Made by a program: the position numbers and the translations under genes. Below are positions 1 to 8,802 of a DNA stretch of 64,000 nt, piece by piece. Under the pieces are notes generated by a model, which was not told the origin of the DNA, did no database searches, and saw only the letters and a program-made list of their open reading frames with translations. This DNA is from Neobacillus cucumis. Lineage in GTDB: Bacteria > Bacillota > Bacilli > Bacillales_B > DSM-18226. The stretch is from assembly GCF_016107705.1 (NCBI RefSeq), contig NZ_JAEHGC010000001.1, positions 1 through 64,000 of the forward strand, read 5' to 3'. Each line of letters begins with the position of its first letter. The first letter of the stretch is position 1.

Positions 1-182
1 AATTATCCGGTATTAGCTCCGGTTTCCCGAAGTTATCCCAGTCTTACAGGCAGGTTGCCCACGTGTTACTCACCCGTCCGCCGCTAACCAACAGGAGCAA
101 GCTCCTATTGATTCGCTCGACTTGCATGTATTAGGCACGCCGCCAGCGTTCGTCCTGAGCCAGGATCAAACTCTCCAAGAAA
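1..182 (-). rRNA. 16S ribosomal RNA, 5' end (partial)
   Basis: The reverse complement holds the universal 16S start, GAGAGTTTGATCCTGGCTCA, followed by the V1 region and the GGCGGACGGGTGAGTAACAC block. By comparison with Bacillus 16S the mature 5' end lies near 182. The gene runs off the left edge, so the operon is transcribed leftward, away from the window. The V1 hairpin text (GGAGCTTGCTCC) and overall sequence are Bacillaceae-like. Confidence 0.97.
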
Positions 183-330
183 GTTGATATAGCTCATTTG
201 TTACGTTGGCTCATGTTCTCTATATAATAGTAGAAACATGAATATTATTGTTTGTTGACGTTTTTGTTTGTTTAGTTTTCAAAGAACAATTTAACTCATT
301 TTTTAATCAATCGCTCAGAAGCGACTTTAT
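183..330 (-). promoter_or_regulatory. rRNA operon leader with boxA-like element
   Basis: On the minus strand the transcribed leader contains TGTTCTTTGAAAACT (complement of about 274-288), the boxA-like antitermination and processing element found before Bacillus 16S genes. The rest is AT-rich and has no coding potential. It links the P2 promoter to the 16S gene. Confidence 0.8.
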
Positions 331-333
331 TAT

Positions 334-363
334 TATACTAACATATCATTTAAAATGTCAATA
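334..363 (-). promoter_or_regulatory. rRNA operon promoter P2
   Basis: On the minus strand a consensus TTGACA (complement of 358-363) is followed after 18 bases by a consensus TATAAT (complement of 334-339). It sits about 150 bases upstream of mature 16S, as expected for a strong SigA rrn promoter. Confidence 0.85.
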
Positions 364-419
364 TCTTTTTTTTTGATTGTGTCATCTTAAAACTGTTTGT
401 TTTTCAGCGACTTTTATAC

Positions 420-448
420 TTTAACATCATTAACGCTTTTAAGCAAGA
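420..448 (-). promoter_or_regulatory. Possible upstream rRNA promoter P1
   Basis: Minus-strand TTGCTT (complement of 443-448), 17-base spacer, TAAAGT (complement of 420-425). The bases after it (AAAAGTCGCT) resemble those after P2 (AAAGTCGCT), as in tandem rrn promoters that share an initiation region. The hexamers are weak, so this is tentative. Confidence 0.4.
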
Positions 449-570
449 TAATTTTTCATTTTAAAATATCCTGTCCCATTAAATACTGTTCTTCCATTAA
501 TCTATTTGTTTGTTTTACAAGATCTTTTACCCTCTGTCATAAAAGATGAACTCATTTTGGAAATGATCTG

Positions 571-833
571 TTGTTTCTTTTACCTTTTCATTCAAACCAA
601 ACCTCTTCCGGGCAATGGAATCCTCTTTCTTTTACCTTTTCCTCCAATCCAACCCCCATTCGGGCAATGCAACCCTCTTCCTTTTACCTTTTTCTCCAAT
701 CCAAACCCCATTCGGGCAATGCAACCCTCTTCCTTTTACCTTTTCCTCCAATCCAACCCCCATACAGGTAATGCACCCCTCTTCCTTTTACCTTTTTCTC
801 CAATCCAAACCCCATACAGACAATGCAACCATC
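571..833. repeat. Tandem array, 52-bp period, five copies
   Basis: The block CTTTTACCTTTT starts at 577, 629, 681, 733 and 785, an exact 52-base period. Copies alternate between two versions (CCTCCAATCCAACCCCC and TCTCCAATCCAAACCCC), so the real higher-order unit is 104 bp. 52 is not a multiple of three, all frames are open, and no ribosome binding site precedes them, so it is treated as non-coding. It lies between the rrn promoters and the terminator of the amine oxidase gene. The rest of 449-900 holds nothing else I can support. Confidence 0.9.
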
Positions 834-856
834 AAACAAATGAACCCAATCACAGC

Positions 857-890
857 AAAAAAATACACGGGCCAAAGAACCCGTGTATTT
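857..890 (-). terminator. Rho-independent terminator of amine oxidase operon
   Basis: An exact 11-bp stem AAATACACGGG / CCCGTGTATTT (861-871 with 880-890), followed on the minus strand by a run of T (complement of 857-863). It lies just after the stop codon at 901. Confidence 0.9.
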
Positions 891-900
891 CCTTCGAATA

Positions 901-2235
901 TTATTTCATTTCATACATTTGATTAGGTGCCTTTTCTCGCGTAAGATGCTTATGCACCTTTCTCCCCGTCGTTATCCCACTCTCAATCGCACCATCAATA
1001 AAGCCCGCCCAGCCATTCGCATAAGTGGTCCCCGCCAAAAACACATTATTTTCCGGCGTATTCCATTCCTTATGATAGGTGGTCAACTGGTTCGGCTTTA
1101 ACATCGGCCAGGTTTCCCTGGAAAATTCATCATTAACCCAATCATGACCAGTACTTTCTAGCACCTCAATATCCGGAATCCAATGCCTTAATGCTTGTTC
1201 CACTCCTGCCTTGTCAGTTGGGCTAAGCAATGCCGCACTTGGTCCGAACCCAACCACAATTGTATCATCACCCGCATACCGATCCACGTGAACCGAATTT
1301 AACGGATAACTGCCTGAGGCGAGAGCATCAAATGGGTCGTACTTCCCTTTTACGAGCGCCCAAACTTTAACCCCTTTCGCAGTTTGACCTTCTTTGGATG
1401 AAGCCTGTTTTTCACAAGAAAGCGCCGGTACAAATTCAATATCCTGGAGTGTCGAAAGCGGTACCGTGACAATAACAGCCTTTCCCGTAAAAGAAGAACC
1501 ATCTAATGTCGTAACTTCAACAGAATCTTCATCATGCTCGATTTTTTTCACAACGGTTGAAAGCATGATTTCAGCGTCAGCATCTTCTGCAATAGACTCC
1601 ACCAAAGCCTTTGTCCCCTTTTTCAACCGGTAACTCGATACCATGGCACTGTGCGTATCCCAATTTCCGCGTGAAAAAATCCACCAGCGGAAGATTTGTG
1701 TTACTGCTCCTTCTTCAGGAGCACCGCAGTAATCGGAGGCTACCCAGCCGTGCAAAATATCATATTCCTCCTGTGTGAGGCCAAAATCCTTCATAAACTG
1801 GGCCGCTGTAACCCCATCCAATTCTCTAAAATCAGGCGAATGTAAAGGCTCAAATGGCAGAGGCATATATTTCATGCTCTCGCTCATTAACCGTTCAACC
1901 GTATTCCTTAGCTTATTTTTAAATTCGGTTGCAGGGGCAGAGTGTGTTTTCCCCTCAGCAATCCAATAGACCGTTTCCGTTTTTGGACCTGTAGCTAGTT
2001 CCAAGCCATAGCGGGTGATTTCTGTCCAAACATGCGGCTGATGCCAATGGACATACGTTCCCCCCATTTCGAGCTCCGAACCTAGACGAGTGTCAATCCA
2101 TGTCCTGCCGCCGAGACGATCGCGAGCCTCTAAAATCAGGACACGATGTCCTAATTGCCGTAACTCCCTCGCAGCGGTAACCCCCGAAAATCCACCCCCG
2201 ATAATGATCACGTCATAATCTTTTTCATTTTCCAT
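901..2235 (-). CDS. Flavin-dependent monoamine oxidase family protein
   Basis: A 444-residue FAD enzyme of the amine oxidase family, expected to oxidise a primary or secondary amine to an aldehyde or imine with release of hydrogen peroxide. The N-terminus has the dinucleotide-binding motif IIIGGGFSG (about residues 10-18) with an acidic strand end and the GGRTW motif. The C-terminus has the family's FAD-contacting GTTYANGWAGFIDGAIESG. Length is normal for bacterial monoamine or putrescine oxidases. The start follows a GGGAGG ribosome binding site. It is the second gene of a two-gene operon, 24 bases after an amino-acid/amine permease, so the permease probably imports its substrate. The exact amine cannot be read from sequence. 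Confidence 0.88.
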   Translation of the reverse strand: MENEKDYDVIIIGGGFSGVTAARELRQLGHRVLILEARDRLGGRTWIDTRLGSELEMGGTYVHWHQPHVWTEITRYGLELATGPKTETVYWIAEGKTHSAPATEFKNKLRNTVERLMSESMKYMPLPFEPLHSPDFRELDGVTAAQFMKDFGLTQEEYDILHGWVASDYCGAPEEGAVTQIFRWWIFSRGNWDTHSAMVSSYRLKKGTKALVESIAEDADAEIMLSTVVKKIEHDEDSVEVTTLDGSSFTGKAVIVTVPLSTLQDIEFVPALSCEKQASSKEGQTAKGVKVWALVKGKYDPFDALASGSYPLNSVHVDRYAGDDTIVVGFGPSAALLSPTDKAGVEQALRHWIPDIEVLESTGHDWVNDEFSRETWPMLKPNQLTTYHKEWNTPENNVFLAGTTYANGWAGFIDGAIESGITTGRKVHKHLTREKAPNQMYEMK

Positions 2236-2259
2236 TCATCCATCCTCCCAATCCAATCA

Positions 2260-3681
2260 TTAGATTTCTTCCGTCTCAATCCCAATCGCTTTGGTTTCCT
2301 GATGAATTGGCAGCGTGATATTTCTTCGTTTGAACCAAAGGTAATAATATAAGTAGCAGGCAGCAATAAACCCAAATCCCCAATATAAGGATGCACGTTG
2401 TGTTGGATCAAAGGCCATGAAGCCGAAAATGAACAAGCACATGATAATACAGAGAATCGGAATAAATGGATAGAATCGAACCTTATATTTCAAATCTTCC
2501 ACTTTACCGCCATTTTTAATGTATTGTCTTCGGAATCCCATTTGGGCAACCGCTATAGCTAACCATGTCAGCGTACCACCGATTCCACTGACTGCCAATA
2601 GAACAACAAACAATGTATCAGCTGCCACTACACTAGTCAGAAGAGATAATAACGCAAAAATTAAGGTTATTAATAAAGCGTTAAAAGGAATTCCGCGTTT
2701 GTTAATTTTGCCAAGCGCTTTCGGGGCCATTCCATTTTCCGCTAAAGAAAACATCACACGTGTACAAGCAAACAGTCCGGTATTTCCAACAGAAAGAATC
2801 GCAGTTAAAATAACAAAATTCATAATATCTGCTGCATAGGGAATCCCCACCATATCAAAAACAGTAACAAACGGACTTTCAAGAACACCAGCCTTTTTCC
2901 ATGGAACAAGGGCTGATAATACAAACATCGCTAATACATAGAAAATTAAAATACGGAAGACGATATTTCGAATCGCCCGCGGAATATTTTTTTCCGGCTC
3001 TTCCGTTTCCCCTGCTGCCACTCCCATAATTTCCGAGCCCTGGAAAGCATAAATTACACTCATCATTGATACGAAAACACCAACCATACCGGCAGGGAAC
3101 AATCCATCACCAAGAAAATGGGTAAAATATGGGGTGGATTCATGTTTCAGACTAATGACTCCGAACATAGCTCCCAACCCAACTAAAATAAACATAATGA
3201 CAGCTAAAACTTTAATGCCTGCAAACCAATACTCTGTTTCCGCGAAGGTTCTTGTCGTAAGAGAATTAATAGAAAAGAGAAGGACAATAAAGATTGCACA
3301 CCAAATCCAAACCGGAACATCTGGAAACCATCGCTTCATCAGCACACCGGCTGCTGTAAATTCAAGTCCTACATACATGGCCCAGCTCAACCAGTAGACC
3401 CAGCCGACCACAAACCCGGTAGCAGGTCCAATAAATTTTGTCGCATGGGCTTGGAAAGATCCGGACACTGGCATGACAACGGATAATTCCCCTAAACAAA
3501 CCATGACTAAATACATGAGAAGGCCGCCGACTAGATAGGCCAGGATCGCTCCTAATGGACCGGCCTCACCGATTGCGTATCCAGACCCGAGAAACAGGCC
3601 CGTTCCAATGATTCCCCCTAAAGACATCATAAATAAATGCCTGCTCTTCATCGCCCGTTTCAATTCTACTTTTTTATCTTC
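2260..3681 (-). CDS. Amino acid permease, APC superfamily (AAT family)
   Basis: A 473-residue integral membrane amino acid:proton symporter with about twelve hydrophobic segments and the family hallmark GGIIGTGLFLGSG in the first helix. The GEL and PVSGSFQAHA segments are typical of the AAT branch (proline, aromatic or GABA-like permeases). The start at 3681 (MEDKK) is chosen because AGGTGAG lies at the right distance. The frame is open for eight more codons upstream without a ribosome binding site. It is the first gene of the operon with the downstream amine oxidase, and a cre-like site lies 38 bases before the start. Substrate unknown; an amine or amino acid feeding the oxidase is inferred. 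Confidence 0.88.
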   Translation of the reverse strand, partial: EDKKVELKRAMKSRHLFMMSLGGIIGTGLFLGSGYAIGEAGPLGAILAYLVGGLLMYLVMVCLGELSVVMPVSGSFQAHATKFIGPATGFVVGWVYWLSWAMYVGLEFTAAGVLMKRWFPDVPVWIWCAIFIVLLFSINSLTTRTFAETEYWFAGIKVLAVIMFILVGLGAMFGVISLKHESTPYFTHFLGDGLFPAGMVGVFVSMMSVIYAFQGSEIMGVAAGETEEPEKNIPRAIRNIVFRILIFYVLAMFVLSALVPWKKAGVLESPFVTVFDMVGIPYAADIMNFVILTAILSVGNTGLFACTRVMFSLAENGMAPKALGKINKRGIPFNALLITLIFALLSLLTSVVAADTLFVVLLAVSGIGGTLTWLAIAVAQMGFRRQYIKNGGKVEDLKYKVRFYPFIPILCIIMCLFIFGFMAFDPTQRASLYWGFGFIAACYLYYYLWFKRRNITLPIHQETKAIGIETEEI

Positions 3682-3718
3682 CATTTTCTCACCTATCTTC
3701 CACAAAATGATTTTTATT

Positions 3719-3734
3719 AAGGAAGCGCTTACAC
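3719..3734 (-). promoter_or_regulatory. cre-like catabolite-responsive element
   Basis: On the minus strand GTGTAAGCGCTTCCTT fits the CcpA consensus WTGNAANCGNWNNCWW at all but the first position. It lies 38 bases upstream of the permease start. Eighteen bases around it are identical to the site before livK. Confidence 0.7.
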
Positions 3735-3745
3735 AGAGGTGATGA

Positions 3746-3769
3746 TTAAGAGATATTTCTATCTCTTAA
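3746..3769. other. Perfect hairpin at end of Rieske gene
   Basis: TTAAGAGATA and TATCTCTTAA form a 10-bp perfect stem with a four-base loop and overlap the Rieske stop codon. No T-run follows on the minus strand, so it may be a weak terminator or an mRNA-stabilising structure. Confidence 0.45.
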
Positions 3770-4863
3770 AAGGTCTTGGATGGATTTGCAGTTTGCAATG
3801 GCAAAACTGTTTCTAAATCCCTTTGCAGCAGTAAATGGAATTGATGAACTAAATTTTCAGTAAGGGAAAATCTTCCTTGCGTATAGGCTCCGGTCTCAAT
3901 CCCTTTCTGGACCACTTCACAAATATCTAAATCCTCTTTTCTGACCAATTGATCCATTGCCATAAGTTCTTCTTCTTCCTCCGTAATTTCGTCGGTCATG
4001 AAAAAGGTAGTATAAACATACTTGGTGGTTTTATGATCTATTGGGATCGATTGGTGGATTGATAGATTTGCAGGACCAGGATCGAAAGAGAACCAAGTAT
4101 TTGGATAGAGCCAATAATATCTGCCCCCTTGGCCAAGTCCAAAGTCACTATTTTTTCCTTTTAACGGAGTGCCTTGGTAAGAATAGTATTCTTGCATCTC
4201 CATCTCGTATAGTTTCATATCAAGCTTAGAAACTAGAGTTTTATGAACAATCGAGCAATGGTCGCATTCAAGATAATTATCAATCCCAATTTTCCAGTTC
4301 GATCTGCAAATCGTTTCTTTTACACGAATTCTCTTGAGTTTGCTCAAATCATATTTTTCTACATGTTTAAACAAATCCGGAAATTGAGATACCATGGAAG
4401 GAGCATCCGGGTCTAAATTGACAAAAATAAAAGATTGGATAATTTCTAGTTGGATCGTTTTTAAACAAAAATCCTGGTGGTCAAAATGTTCACATCCTCC
4501 CATATTTGGCGCTCTTAACAGAGAGCCATCTGTCCGAAATGTCCAGGCATGATAGGGGCAGGTAAAGACTTGTTTATTTCCCTCCCCTTCTGCTAACTTT
4601 GCTGCGCGATGTGTGCACACATTGTAGAAAGCATGAATTTCCCCATCCTGTCCGCAGCTCACAATAATCGGGCGGTCAGCCACTTCAGTGGTAAAATAAT
4701 CACCTGGCTTGGTTACTTGACTAATATGACCAACGTATTGCCAGGTTTTACTAAAGATTTCTCTTTTTTCTACTTCAAGAACTTCAGGCTTTGTGTAGAG
4801 CCATGAGGGCAATGTATAGGCTTCGCTAAGATTTTCACTTACTCTAACTTCTTTATTGTTCAT
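3766..4863 (-). CDS. Rieske non-heme iron oxygenase, alpha subunit
   Basis: A 365-residue oxygenase component that would hydroxylate or N-demethylate a small molecule using electrons from a separate reductase. The [2Fe-2S] Rieske site is complete (Cys83-x-His85 and Cys102-x-x-His105). The mononuclear iron site is visible in NYLECDHCSIVH (His202, His207), with a later acidic stretch supplying the carboxylate. The start at 4863 has AAAGGAGG eight bases ahead; an in-frame ATG 24 codons earlier has none. The sequence recalls the GbcA/CntA branch acting on betaine-like quaternary amines, which suits the amine-utilisation neighbours, but this is inference. No reductase gene is nearby. It is preceded by a 35-bp element also found before livK. 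Confidence 0.88.
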   Translation of the reverse strand: MNNKEVRVSENLSEAYTLPSWLYTKPEVLEVEKREIFSKTWQYVGHISQVTKPGDYFTTEVADRPIIVSCGQDGEIHAFYNVCTHRAAKLAEGEGNKQVFTCPYHAWTFRTDGSLLRAPNMGGCEHFDHQDFCLKTIQLEIIQSFIFVNLDPDAPSMVSQFPDLFKHVEKYDLSKLKRIRVKETICRSNWKIGIDNYLECDHCSIVHKTLVSKLDMKLYEMEMQEYYSYQGTPLKGKNSDFGLGQGGRYYWLYPNTWFSFDPGPANLSIHQSIPIDHKTTKYVYTTFFMTDEITEEEEELMAMDQLVRKEDLDICEVVQKGIETGAYTQGRFSLTENLVHQFHLLLQRDLETVLPLQTANPSKTF

Positions 4864-4907
4864 AAGCATTACCTCCTTTTTCATATTGTTATCATTACAA
4901 TAAGGTA

Positions 4908-4942
4908 ATTGTAAATTAAAAATATTCTGAATCATATGTATA
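4908..4942 (-). promoter_or_regulatory. 35-bp conserved element, copy 1 (putative operator/promoter)
   Basis: These 35 bases are identical to 19313-19347, 45 bases upstream of the Rieske start. The core ATTCTGAAT is palindromic. On the minus strand it ends in TACAAT, a plausible -10 box, while the -35 position is poor, as in activator-dependent promoters. Its regulator is not known; the nearby CdaR-type proteins are candidates. Confidence 0.55.
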
Positions 4943-5110
4943 GTTTAACTAAAAAAACAGAAATAGAGAAATCGCTTTTTGTTTTGTTTCACTAAAATCG
5001 ACTAAAAAATACAGAAAATTAAGTGTTTCCTGTGCAATCCTTCCAAAGAATTCGGCTGCTTTTTCTTCTTTTTCATGGAAAATACACAGTTGATTTTCTT
5101 AACTTAATAA

Positions 5111-5146
5111 AAAACTGCAGTCCTACGAAAGTAGAACTGCAGTTTT
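5111..5146. terminator. Bidirectional terminator after amino-acid ABC operon
   Basis: AAAACTGCAGTCCTAC pairs with GTAGAACTGCAGTTTT around a GAAA tetraloop, with one mismatch. T-runs follow on both strands. It lies directly after the ABC ATPase stop codon at 5155. Confidence 0.85.
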
Positions 5147-5154
5147 TTCTATTT

Positions 5155-5904
5155 TTATATTACCTTCATAAGGAATCTTTTTGTTCTTTCTTCCTTTGGA
5201 TGGTTGAAAATTTCTTCTGAAGATCCTTGTTCGACAATGACTCCCCCATCCATAAAAATGACACGATCAGCAACCTCTCTGGCAAATTGCATTTCATGTG
5301 TTACTACAACCATTGTCATCCCCTCTTGCGCTAAATCCTTCATGACCTGTAGTACCTCTCTAACTAGTTCTGGATCCAATGCAGAAGTAGGTTCGTCGAA
5401 AAGAATAACCATCGGTTTCATAGAGAGTGCCCTTGCTATTGCCACACGTTGTTGTTGCCCACCTGAAAGCTGAGAAGGATAATGGTTACACCGTTCTTCT
5501 AAACCTACTTTTTCAAGAAGGGTCTGAGCGAACTTTCTAGCTTCCTCACGCTGAACACCTTGTACGACAATCGGTCCTTCCATCACATTTTCAATGGCTG
5601 TTTTATGTGGGAAAAGATTAAATTGCTGAAATACAAATCCTGTGCTTTGCCGTAACGACCTGATTTCATTTTTCCGTTTTCGGGTTAGCTTTTCACCTGC
5701 TGGTAACATATGCTTCCCAATTTTAATAATCCCCTCGGTAGGTTCTTCTAAAAATGTAAGGCACCGCAAAAGCGTTGACTTTCCCGATCCACTCGGTCCC
5801 ATTAGAACAACCACTTCACTTTTATTTACTGAAAGATCGATTCCATGAAGGACTTCAAGATCGCCAAACTTCTTTTTAAGGTTTTGCAACTGGATTATAC
5901 TCAT
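5155..5904 (-). CDS. Polar amino acid ABC transporter, ATP-binding protein
   Basis: A 249-residue ATPase of the GlnQ/HisP class that powers amino acid import. Walker A is GPSGSGKST (residues 36-44), the Q-loop is FQQFNLFPH, the signature is LSGGQQQR and Walker B is [12 protein letters not shown]. The start at 5904 (MSIIQ) follows AAGGAG by seven bases; the frame extends 14 codons further without a site. It is the last gene of the operon binding protein - dehydrogenase - permease - ATPase, 31 bases after the permease, and is followed by a terminator. Confidence 0.92.
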   Translation of the reverse strand: MSIIQLQNLKKKFGDLEVLHGIDLSVNKSEVVVLMGPSGSGKSTLLRCLTFLEEPTEGIIKIGKHMLPAGEKLTRKRKNEIRSLRQSTGFVFQQFNLFPHKTAIENVMEGPIVVQGVQREEARKFAQTLLEKVGLEERCNHYPSQLSGGQQQRVAIARALSMKPMVILFDEPTSALDPELVREVLQVMKDLAQEGMTMVVVTHEMQFAREVADRVIFMDGGVIVEQGSSEEIFNHPKEERTKRFLMKVI

Positions 5905-5935
5905 TGCCCCGCTCCTTCCTGTAAAGTTTTTTATA

Positions 5936-6598
5936 TCAATTACCAAGTGTTATATGCTGAGATGAGCGTTTTTCAAGTTTGTCTAATAAATTTGAGAAAA
6001 AGGCGATAATGATCCAATACAGCACGGCTGCCAATAAATAAATGGTTAATGGTTCAAATGTTTTCGCAATGAGTAATGACGACATCTGCAATAATTCTGT
6101 AACAGTAATAACGGAGATCAAGGATGTATCTTTAATTAAAATGATAAAGGTGTTTGACATAGTTGGAATTGCAATTCGAAGGCTTTGAGGCAAGATAATT
6201 CTTTTTAGGGCCTGACCATACGTCATTCCCAATGAAACCGATGCTTCCATTTGGCCCTTATCAATAGATAATATGGAAGCACGAAAAGATTCCGACAAGT
6301 ACGCTCCTGCATTTAAACTCAACGCAAGGATTCCGGAGGGGATCGGCTCCATTTCGATACCAATTTGCGGCAGGCCATAATAAATGACGAATACCTGTAC
6401 AAGTAATGGAGTTCCACGGAAAATGGAAACATAAAAGGCAGCCAATTTAGCCAAAGGTTTTAGGTTGGATATCCTCGCCAATGCTGTGAAAAATCCAAGG
6501 ACGAGAGCGATTAAAATGGAAACTACAGCTAAAAAAATTGTCATTAATGTCGCATGTAATAATGCTGGCAGGGATTCTATTATTATTGAAAAATCCAT
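5936..6598 (-). CDS. Polar amino acid ABC transporter, permease
   Basis: A 220-residue inner-membrane permease of the HisM/GlnP family with about five transmembrane segments. The EAA loop that contacts the ATPase is visible ([20 protein letters not shown]). GGAGG precedes the ATG. A single permease gene, presumably forming a homodimer, is normal for this transporter class. The substrate is probably a charged or polar amino acid; the dehydrogenase in the same operon suggests lysine or a relative. Confidence 0.92.
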   Translation of the reverse strand: MDFSIIIESLPALLHATLMTIFLAVVSILIALVLGFFTALARISNLKPLAKLAAFYVSIFRGTPLLVQVFVIYYGLPQIGIEMEPIPSGILALSLNAGAYLSESFRASILSIDKGQMEASVSLGMTYGQALKRIILPQSLRIAIPTMSNTFIILIKDTSLISVITVTELLQMSSLLIAKTFEPLTIYLLAAVLYWIIIAFFSNLLDKLEKRSSQHITLGN

Positions 6599-6653
6599 GA
6601 ATTTTCCTCCAGTCTAACAAACATCAATCTATGAAACTGCAAAAGGTGGATGA

Positions 6654-7820
6654 TTAACGATTCGGTACTAGAACCTCTTCACGAAACGAAATTTCAATTC
6701 CTAAAGCTTTTAATTCCTCCATAAATCGGGTAAATCGCTCCCCGATGATAACATTTTCAACGGGAACAATTCCTACTTCGTTTATTTTTTTAGCAGCAAT
6801 CCAATTGGCAAGTAACATTGCCGGAAGAGCAGTCGTTTTAGCCATTGAAGTTATATTACGCCCATGATCATAAAAATCAACCATTTCCCATGTATATTTC
6901 ACTTGCTGTCCAGCTTTTAGACCGCTAACCTCTACTCTTAATACCGTAATATCCTCTTTTGACTCTCCTTTCATATTTGGAACCAAGATTTTCTCTGTAA
7001 AGGCACGTGGACTTGAATAATTCCCATTCACTTCAATTGGCTCCTCATCAAAAAAGCCTAATTCTTTTAAAGTATCCATTTTCCCCCAGTGCCCTTCATA
7101 TCGTACGGTTTTTTCATATAATTTTTTCACTTTATCTTTTAGTGTATAGGCTGTACTATGTGCATCCGTAATGACGGCTTCACAAGCCCCTACAGGTTCT
7201 GGGAAAGTCATTTTTTCTAAACCCGAAAGAGGAGGGAATTCTATAAGCTTCCCATTTTCAGCTGCCTTTGCCGGTCTTGTATAGAGACCAAGCACACTCT
7301 CAAGCCGGAAAACCACTTGGTACCATAATGGAGGTTTTGGGAATCTAGGAATTCCGCCGCAAACCATAACCGCTTCATCGGCCTCATCAAGCATTTCGAT
7401 TCCTTGTGCGGCCAAAAAGTTTGTAATACCCGGTGCAACCCCACACCCCGGCATAATAATGACACCTGCTTCTTTGGCTTGGTCATCCAATTCTAATTTT
7501 TCCTCAATTTTAGAACCGACTAAGTCTACAAGATGACATTTTGCTGAAATTGCCGCTTGAATAGCCGGTAAACTTAATGAATGTGGTAGACATGCGACAG
7601 CAACGTCTGCATTTAGTAACACCCTTTTTATTTCTTCAATCGATCCTAAAGAAGTACATTTTCCAATCACTTTCGAGTTATTGGCAATTTCCAAACATTT
7701 ATTCACACTATCTTGATTTGCATCGACTGCCGTTACTGATTCAATATTTGAAAACTTCACCAGTTCACTCACTACTGTTGTTCCAATCATTCCTGTTCCT
7801 AAAACGACTGCCTGCATCAT
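6654..7820 (-). CDS. Saccharopine dehydrogenase family protein, lysine 6-dehydrogenase-like
   Basis: A 388-residue NAD(P)-dependent enzyme. The N-terminal Rossmann motif is LGTGMIGTTV (about residues 7-16). The middle motif GCGVAPGITNFLAAQG and the following GGIPRFPKPPL are typical of the lysine-6-dehydrogenase branch, whose known members convert L-lysine to 2-aminoadipate 6-semialdehyde. Length matches that branch, not the bifunctional eukaryotic saccharopine enzymes. AGGAGG precedes a double ATG; either could start. It sits inside an amino acid ABC transporter operon, between the binding protein and the permease, so it probably acts on the imported amino acid. The substrate is inferred. Confidence 0.75.
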   Translation of the reverse strand: MMQAVVLGTGMIGTTVVSELVKFSNIESVTAVDANQDSVNKCLEIANNSKVIGKCTSLGSIEEIKRVLLNADVAVACLPHSLSLPAIQAAISAKCHLVDLVGSKIEEKLELDDQAKEAGVIIMPGCGVAPGITNFLAAQGIEMLDEADEAVMVCGGIPRFPKPPLWYQVVFRLESVLGLYTRPAKAAENGKLIEFPPLSGLEKMTFPEPVGACEAVITDAHSTAYTLKDKVKKLYEKTVRYEGHWGKMDTLKELGFFDEEPIEVNGNYSSPRAFTEKILVPNMKGESKEDITVLRVEVSGLKAGQQVKYTWEMVDFYDHGRNITSMAKTTALPAMLLANWIAAKKINEVGIVPVENVIIGERFTRFMEELKALGIEISFREEVLVPNR

Positions 7821-7877
7821 TTCTACCTCCTATTAACCTTTTAATTAATCATTTATTCATTTCCAAAACCCAATCAT

Positions 7878-8678
7878 TTATTTTTCCAATGGCTCTGTAC
7901 CAAACCACTTTTTGTAGATTTGGTTGTATGTTCCATCCTTCTTCATATCAGCTAGGGTGGTATTCACTTTCTCAACAAAATCTCCATTTTCTTTTTTTAC
8001 AGCCATCCCAATTTCATCTTTATTTAAAATACCGCTTGTGATTTTAATTGGTAAATTCTTTTCTTTAATGTTGTAGCTCATTAATAATTGGTCATTGATA
8101 ATGACGTCCAATCTTTTGTTCGCTAAATCCGCAATATAGTCATTTACAGATTTATATAACTTTACATTTGCTCCATCCACACTTTTTGCGACTTCCTCAA
8201 ACGTTGTTCCCCCACCTACTCCAACGTTTTTCCCTTTAATATCTTCTAGCTTTGTAATATTATTGGTATCCTTCCTAGTGACTAAGACTGAACCCGTAAC
8301 TACATATGGATTGGTGAAATCAACACTCTTTTTACGTTCCTCGGTTACAGACATTTGGCCGATAATAATATCAAATTTATCCGATTTTAACCCACCAAGA
8401 AGACTATCCCACTTTGTAGCGACAAACTCCGTCTTCACATCTAGACGTTTAGCGATTTCGTTCGAGATATCCACATCGAAACCATCATACTTTTGATCAT
8501 CATTTAAAAAATTGAACGGTGGATAGGTTCCTTCAAATCCTACTTTTAATACTTTTGATTTTTCTACCCGGTCTAAAACACTATTTTTACTATTCCCACT
8601 GGCTTCTTTCCCGCTACAGGCTGATAGAACACCGATGATTAATAATCCAATAATAGTCAATAACAAACCTTTTTTCAT
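7878..8678 (-). CDS. Amino acid ABC transporter substrate-binding lipoprotein
   Basis: A 266-residue extracellular solute-binding protein of family 3. A lipoprotein signal peptide ends in the lipobox LSAC at about residues 18-21, so the mature protein is anchored outside the membrane. The body has VGFEGTYPPFNF and the SVTEERKKSVDFTNPY segment typical of the family. It is the first gene of the four-gene transport operon, with a GGGGAG site. Upstream lie a cre-like site, a SigA promoter and a palindrome fitting the divergent GntR regulator. Confidence 0.92.
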   Translation of the reverse strand: MKKGLLLTIIGLLIIGVLSACSGKEASGNSKNSVLDRVEKSKVLKVGFEGTYPPFNFLNDDQKYDGFDVDISNEIAKRLDVKTEFVATKWDSLLGGLKSDKFDIIIGQMSVTEERKKSVDFTNPYVVTGSVLVTRKDTNNITKLEDIKGKNVGVGGGTTFEEVAKSVDGANVKLYKSVNDYIADLANKRLDVIINDQLLMSYNIKEKNLPIKITSGILNKDEIGMAVKKENGDFVEKVNTTLADMKKDGTYNQIYKKWFGTEPLEK

Positions 8679-8708
8679 ATAAACTCCCCCTCGGTATTTT
8701 ACCTAATT

Positions 8709-8724
8709 AATAAAGCGCTTTCAG
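8709..8724. promoter_or_regulatory. cre-like palindrome
   Basis: TAAAGCGCTTTCA is nearly palindromic and matches the CcpA box with two deviations. It lies in the leader of the amino-acid ABC operon, 31-46 bases before the binding-protein start, downstream of the predicted promoter, where CcpA usually represses. Confidence 0.55.
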
Positions 8725-8782
8725 AAAAAGAATGGCTCCTCCTCTCATAATAAAAAAATGTCGTCCGAAATTGTCGTCCCAG

Positions 8783-8795
8783 ATTGTAGTACAAT
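8783..8795. promoter_or_regulatory. Predicted GntR (FCD family) operator
   Basis: ATTGTAGTACAAT is a perfect palindrome about one central base and contains TTGTNNNACAA, which fits the TNGTNNNACNA consensus of FadR-subfamily regulators. It sits at the predicted start point of the minus-strand promoter 8803-8831, a repressor position. Confidence 0.6.
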
Positions 8796-8802
8796 TAATT
8801 AA

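Noticed and set aside
506..926. Proline/phenylalanine-rich proteins across 506-926
   Set aside because: Overlapping frames created by the 52-bp array; no start signals; composition follows the repeat.
883..1101. Plus-strand genes antisense to the amine oxidase
   Set aside because: Shadow frames of a well-supported coding region.
7577..8041. 154-residue plus-strand frame
   Set aside because: Lies opposite the dehydrogenase and binding-protein genes, crosses the gap between them, and has leucine/phenylalanine-rich shadow composition.
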